Shown: positions 61,134-64,000 of the stretch, one piece after another
Layout: each line of letters opens with the position of its first letter
Numbering within the stretch: position 1 is the stretch's first letter
Assembly (NCBI GenBank): GCA_035048495.1
Contig: CM068543.1
Coordinates: 27,021,751 to 27,085,750 of the forward strand
Reading direction: 5' to 3'
DNA length: 64,000 nucleotides
From: Euptelea pleiosperma
Taxonomy: Eukaryota; Streptophyta; Magnoliopsida; Ranunculales; Eupteleaceae
Notes under the pieces: model-generated
Database searches by the model: none
What the model saw: the letters and a program-made list of their open reading frames with translations, nothing else
Told to the model about the DNA's origin: nothing
Translations under genes and position numbers: made by a program

Positions 61134-61455
61134 AATAGCAATTTGATACACCCAACAACCAAAAATGCAAATATTTGACTTCACTTCTTGGTGGACCTAC
61201 ACACAGAAAAACGTCCTGATTGATGATTTTCAGCCATTGTACTCGAGATTTTTTTTAATCATGGGCTTGGAACCCCTGCATGGGTCTGTTAATAGAGCCA
61301 TAATGAAAATTGCTCCAATCAAATGGCTAGAAATCACCAATCAGACTAATACTTGGTGTGCAGATCCACCAAAGGATTGGGACAAACATTCATGGGTTAA
61401 TGGGCCTGAAAGAGCCCCACGTGGGTTTTTTAGGGGTGGTGTATCAAAATTGCTC
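61134..61455. mobile_element. Mutator-like MITE upstream of the IST1-like gene (322 bp)
   Basis: The ends GCAATTTGATACACC and GGTGTATCAAAATTGC are inverted and flanked by a perfect 10-bp duplication TTCAGTGCTG (61124-61133, 61456-61465). The interior shares ATCATGGGCTTGGAACCC with 54640-54910. Confidence 0.78.
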
Positions 61456-61465
61456 TTCAGTGCTG

Positions 61466-61822
61466 GAGGACATTTTTTCTTTTTTTGTCTAATTATTATT
61501 TTATTTTGGTTGTAGAAGAAAAATCTAGAAATTTGACTTTTTTGTGACTGACCAATAAGACTTTTACTACCCAAAATAGACTAGAATATTTCAAACTTGG
61601 AAGTTACCTATTAAATAAGAAGAATCTTCCACAATTTAGCATGGAGGATGATCCTACTGTACACCCAATGACCATTGTTTGCAAGTGCTCCATCAATTTG
61701 AGCCGTCCATTTGATGACCTGCAAATCAAACAAATCAAACTTAGACGATGATCTTAACCATTCAATTTTAATGAATTTTTTTATATTCATTTCTTGTGGA
61801 TTGGCTTTAAGTTAAAGTAAAT
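61466..61822. other. Intergenic, no gene seen
   Basis: AT-rich sequence without a recognised exon or element border. Confidence 0.5.
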
Positions 61823-62090
61823 CAAGGTTTAAAAGGGTCCGTTATAATGGTATAACGGATTGGGGGCATTACCATTTTTTCCGTTGTAACGGATTGTAAC
61901 GCACAAAATTTCAGTAAAATTTATAACGGAAATAACAGGCCTTTTTAACAAAAAATTTCATAAAATAATGTTTGTTATTTTCGTAATAATGGTTATTATT
62001 TTCAAAAAAAAAAAGCCATCACAAAGAAAATAACGGCCGTTATTTTATGAGCGTTAAACACCTCTCCCGTTGCGTTACATTTAACGTTAA
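61823..62090 (+). mobile_element. AACGG-rich hAT MITE, copy 11 (3' end eroded)
   Basis: It starts CAAGGTTTAAAAGGGTCCG, then GGTATAACGGATTGGGGGCA. The TTTAAACC right end is not recognisable. Confidence 0.65.
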
Positions 62091-62349
62091 AAAATACCCA
62101 AAATATAGATGGCTACGATTATTTATTCGGAAACTTGATCTCAAAGATCAGTCCCATCCCTGCGGTCCTTGCATGTGCATCGTATTAGCTGCCATGGGAT
62201 TGGTGAGTTACCTAAAATATCTAACGCTATCATATGTGGACTTGGAAGTTTGATAGTGAAATGGACGGCTGAGAATTCTTCAACTTCTAGTCCTCTTTTC
62301 ATACGACAAGAAATATAGAACTTAGGCTATATTTGGAGTGGATCTCTTC

Positions 62350-62731
62350 CAGGGCCGTCTTAATACGAGTTGAGGCCTTAGGCGAAAACTCTAAATGGGG
62401 TCTTTTTTTTTCAGAAATACTCCTAAACCTATGTGATTTCAATGTTTTCAAAAATAAAAAAATTATAAATTAAAAACACGTTTTTCAAGGAGAATTCAAT
62501 GGTGGATACAATGTTTGCATATTTTTAAGTCTGTAAACAATTGTAGACTACATTTGACCGGCTGTAGCATAGTTTTGTGTGATTGGAGGGGCCTGACCCA
62601 AATGGACAGGTGAGGGCCTTTTCATAAAAAATAAAAAAATATTAAGAACACTTGAAAATTTTTTGAAAATTTAGGGCCTTACGTGTGGGGGGCGCAACCG
62701 CCTCATCTGCCTAATGGTCAAGCCGGGCCTG
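62350..62731. mobile_element. hAT-like element, CAGGGCCG family (382 bp)
   Basis: The ends CAGGGCCGTC and GCCGGGCCTG are flanked by the 8-bp duplication ATCTCTTC/ATCTCTTT (62342-62349, 62732-62739). There is no relation in sequence to the AACGG family. Confidence 0.75.
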
Positions 62732-63049
62732 ATCTCTTTACCATTGAGATCATCCTTATTCCTTACAAAGAATCAGCCATTGGTTCATCATGAGAGTGTC
62801 AATGAGCCGTGTCAGAATATTTCGACCAAAAAAAATAATAAAAATATGTCTAGAACATTCTTATTGATATTTTTTCAATGGAACTAGCAATTTATTAAAT
62901 AATAGATAGATAGGGCCGGTAAAGCCTAAAGTTTTCTTGAAAGCGAGTTGTTATAAGGGGCTGTTTTGAAAATGATTTTGAATGCTTTAAATACTGACTA
63001 GTGACGTTGCAACTTGTTCCTGGTTGGCAAATGGTTGCATATTTTAGAG

Positions 63050-63335
63050 CTAGGTTTAAAAGGGAAGGGGCCGTTATAACGGTGTAACGGACTGGGGGCG
63101 TTACTGTTTTTTCCGTTATAACGGCTGTTATAACGAAAATAACACTCAGGGGCAAAAATGAAAAAAATGGGAAATAACGGAAAAAATGGTGCCGGATTCA
63201 AATTTATAAGTTTGAAATTTGAATTTCAGACTTTCAAAAAACGGAAAAATAACGTAAATAATGGCCTTTTTTTCTCAATTTTTTCAGAAAATAACGGTCA
63301 TTATTTTCGTTACAACGGCCATTTTTTAAACCTTG
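63050..63335 (+). mobile_element. AACGG-rich hAT MITE, copy 12 (286 bp, TATAACGG subtype)
   Basis: It starts CTAGGTTTAAAAGGG and ends TTTAAACCTTG, flanked by TTTTAGAG/TTTTAGTG (7 of 8). Confidence 0.83.
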
Positions 63336-63524
63336 TTTTAGTGTATGCAAATACGGCTAGAAAGCAACCCCTGGTTTCCCTGATTGTGTGGCACTTGGTG
63401 TCGGTAGTTTTTGGTCTTTCCTTTTGTACAGAGATCTTCTCAATCTCCTTTCTTCCGTTGTGTGTATATATATATGTATATTAGTGGGTGCTCTCCTTTC
63501 TTCCGTTGTGTGTATATATATATA

Positions 63525-63700
63525 CTAGTGGGTGCCCCGTGCCATCGGCACTCCTCGACAAAGAATTTACCAAAATCAGGTGAGTGGCGGAGATCGACCG
63601 TCCATTTGGGGGATGATTAGATCTCGGCCCTTCTTTGTTGATGCTGAATTATAAGAGGAGGTATAAGTAGGGAGACAACCATTGTGTTTTGTTATATAGA
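63525..63700 (-). mobile_element. Short Helitron-like element
   Basis: On the minus strand it starts TCTATATAAC (63700) and ends with the GTGCCGATGGCACGGGGCACC hairpin region (split here as GTGCCGATGGCAC then GGGGCACC), then CACTAG (63525). A second fragment of the same family follows at 63703-63770. The (TA)n and CTTTCTTCCGTTGTGTG duplications at 63437-63520 adjoin it. Confidence 0.65.
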
Positions 63701-63770
63701 ATAGTAAATGGCCCATGCCCACGGCACTCTCCGACAAAAGCGTTTGCAAAAATTTGGTGCCTTCGACACT

Positions 63771-63905
63771 CAAACGGTATAACGGACTGGGGCGTTACTG
63801 TTTTTTCCATTATAACGGCTGTTATAACGGATTGTAACGCATAGAGGGAGAAATGGGAAAGTAACAGAAATAACAAAAACTAACGGTGTTGAAATTCAAA
63901 TTTTG
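63771..63905 (+). mobile_element. AACGG-rich hAT MITE, copy 13, truncated
   Basis: It begins abruptly at AACGGTATAACGGACTGGGG without the CAAGGTTTAAA end and fades after GTTGAAATTCAAATTTTGAA. Confidence 0.6.
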
Positions 63906-64000
63906 AATAAATTGAGGTCAAATGAGGCGGATTGAGTGGCTGAAATCTAACCGTCCACATTAGATCGATGTATTTGATCTCAACCACTGTTTATCTAACC

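Overview
This is nuclear DNA of a flowering plant. The evidence is long introns with GT-AG (and one GC-AG) borders, four plant-type multi-exon genes, and a heavy load of plant transposons (Athila-like Ty3/gypsy, copia, LINE, hAT, Mutator, PIF/Harbinger, Helitron, and SMART/TRIM mini-retroelements). The genus cannot be fixed from what is visible.

Layout. (1) 408-7757 (+): the 3' six exons of an NADPH-dependent diflavin oxidoreductase (ATR3/Tah18 type); its flavodoxin half lies left of the window. Its third intron is 4.3 kb, begins with a GC donor, and holds a dead LINE, a gag fragment and a promoter-like patch. (2) 7758-13636: no clear gene; contains a 1.6-kb TIR element with a nested hAT MITE, and a dead copia fragment. 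(3) 13637-18800 (-): a complete six-exon vacuolar-clade ALMT anion channel gene (590 aa), with a 257-bp SMART retroelement in intron 1 and tandem hairpins in intron 3. (4) 18801-55100: a 36-kb transposon domain. Main parts are a solo Athila-type LTR (27412-30776) with a perfect target duplication, an inverted partial copy of the same LTR (about 31975-33520), a 5'-truncated Athila-like element with decayed gag-pol (about 41576-53420), tandem Helitrons, two copies of a TRIM element inside a 1-kb direct duplication that flanks the Athila element, and many copies of an AACGG-rich hAT MITE. (5) 55124-57801 (+): complete HOP2 (meiotic homologous pairing, 226 aa). (6) 58867-60827 (-): complete IST1-like ESCRT-III regulator (509 aa), convergent with HOP2. 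(7) 60828-64000: the IST1 upstream region and more MITEs.

The four genes are functionally unrelated (cytosolic Fe-S assembly electron transfer, vacuolar malate/anion transport, meiotic recombination, endosomal sorting). The transposon structure is the most distinctive content. The best candidate for something undescribed is the hAT-type MITE family (at least 14 copies or fragments), packed with AACGG/CCGTT motifs that resemble Ac-type transposase binding sites. A second candidate is a tRNA-like pol III A-box/B-box module at a constant position in the Athila-type LTRs. No protein system of unknown function was found.
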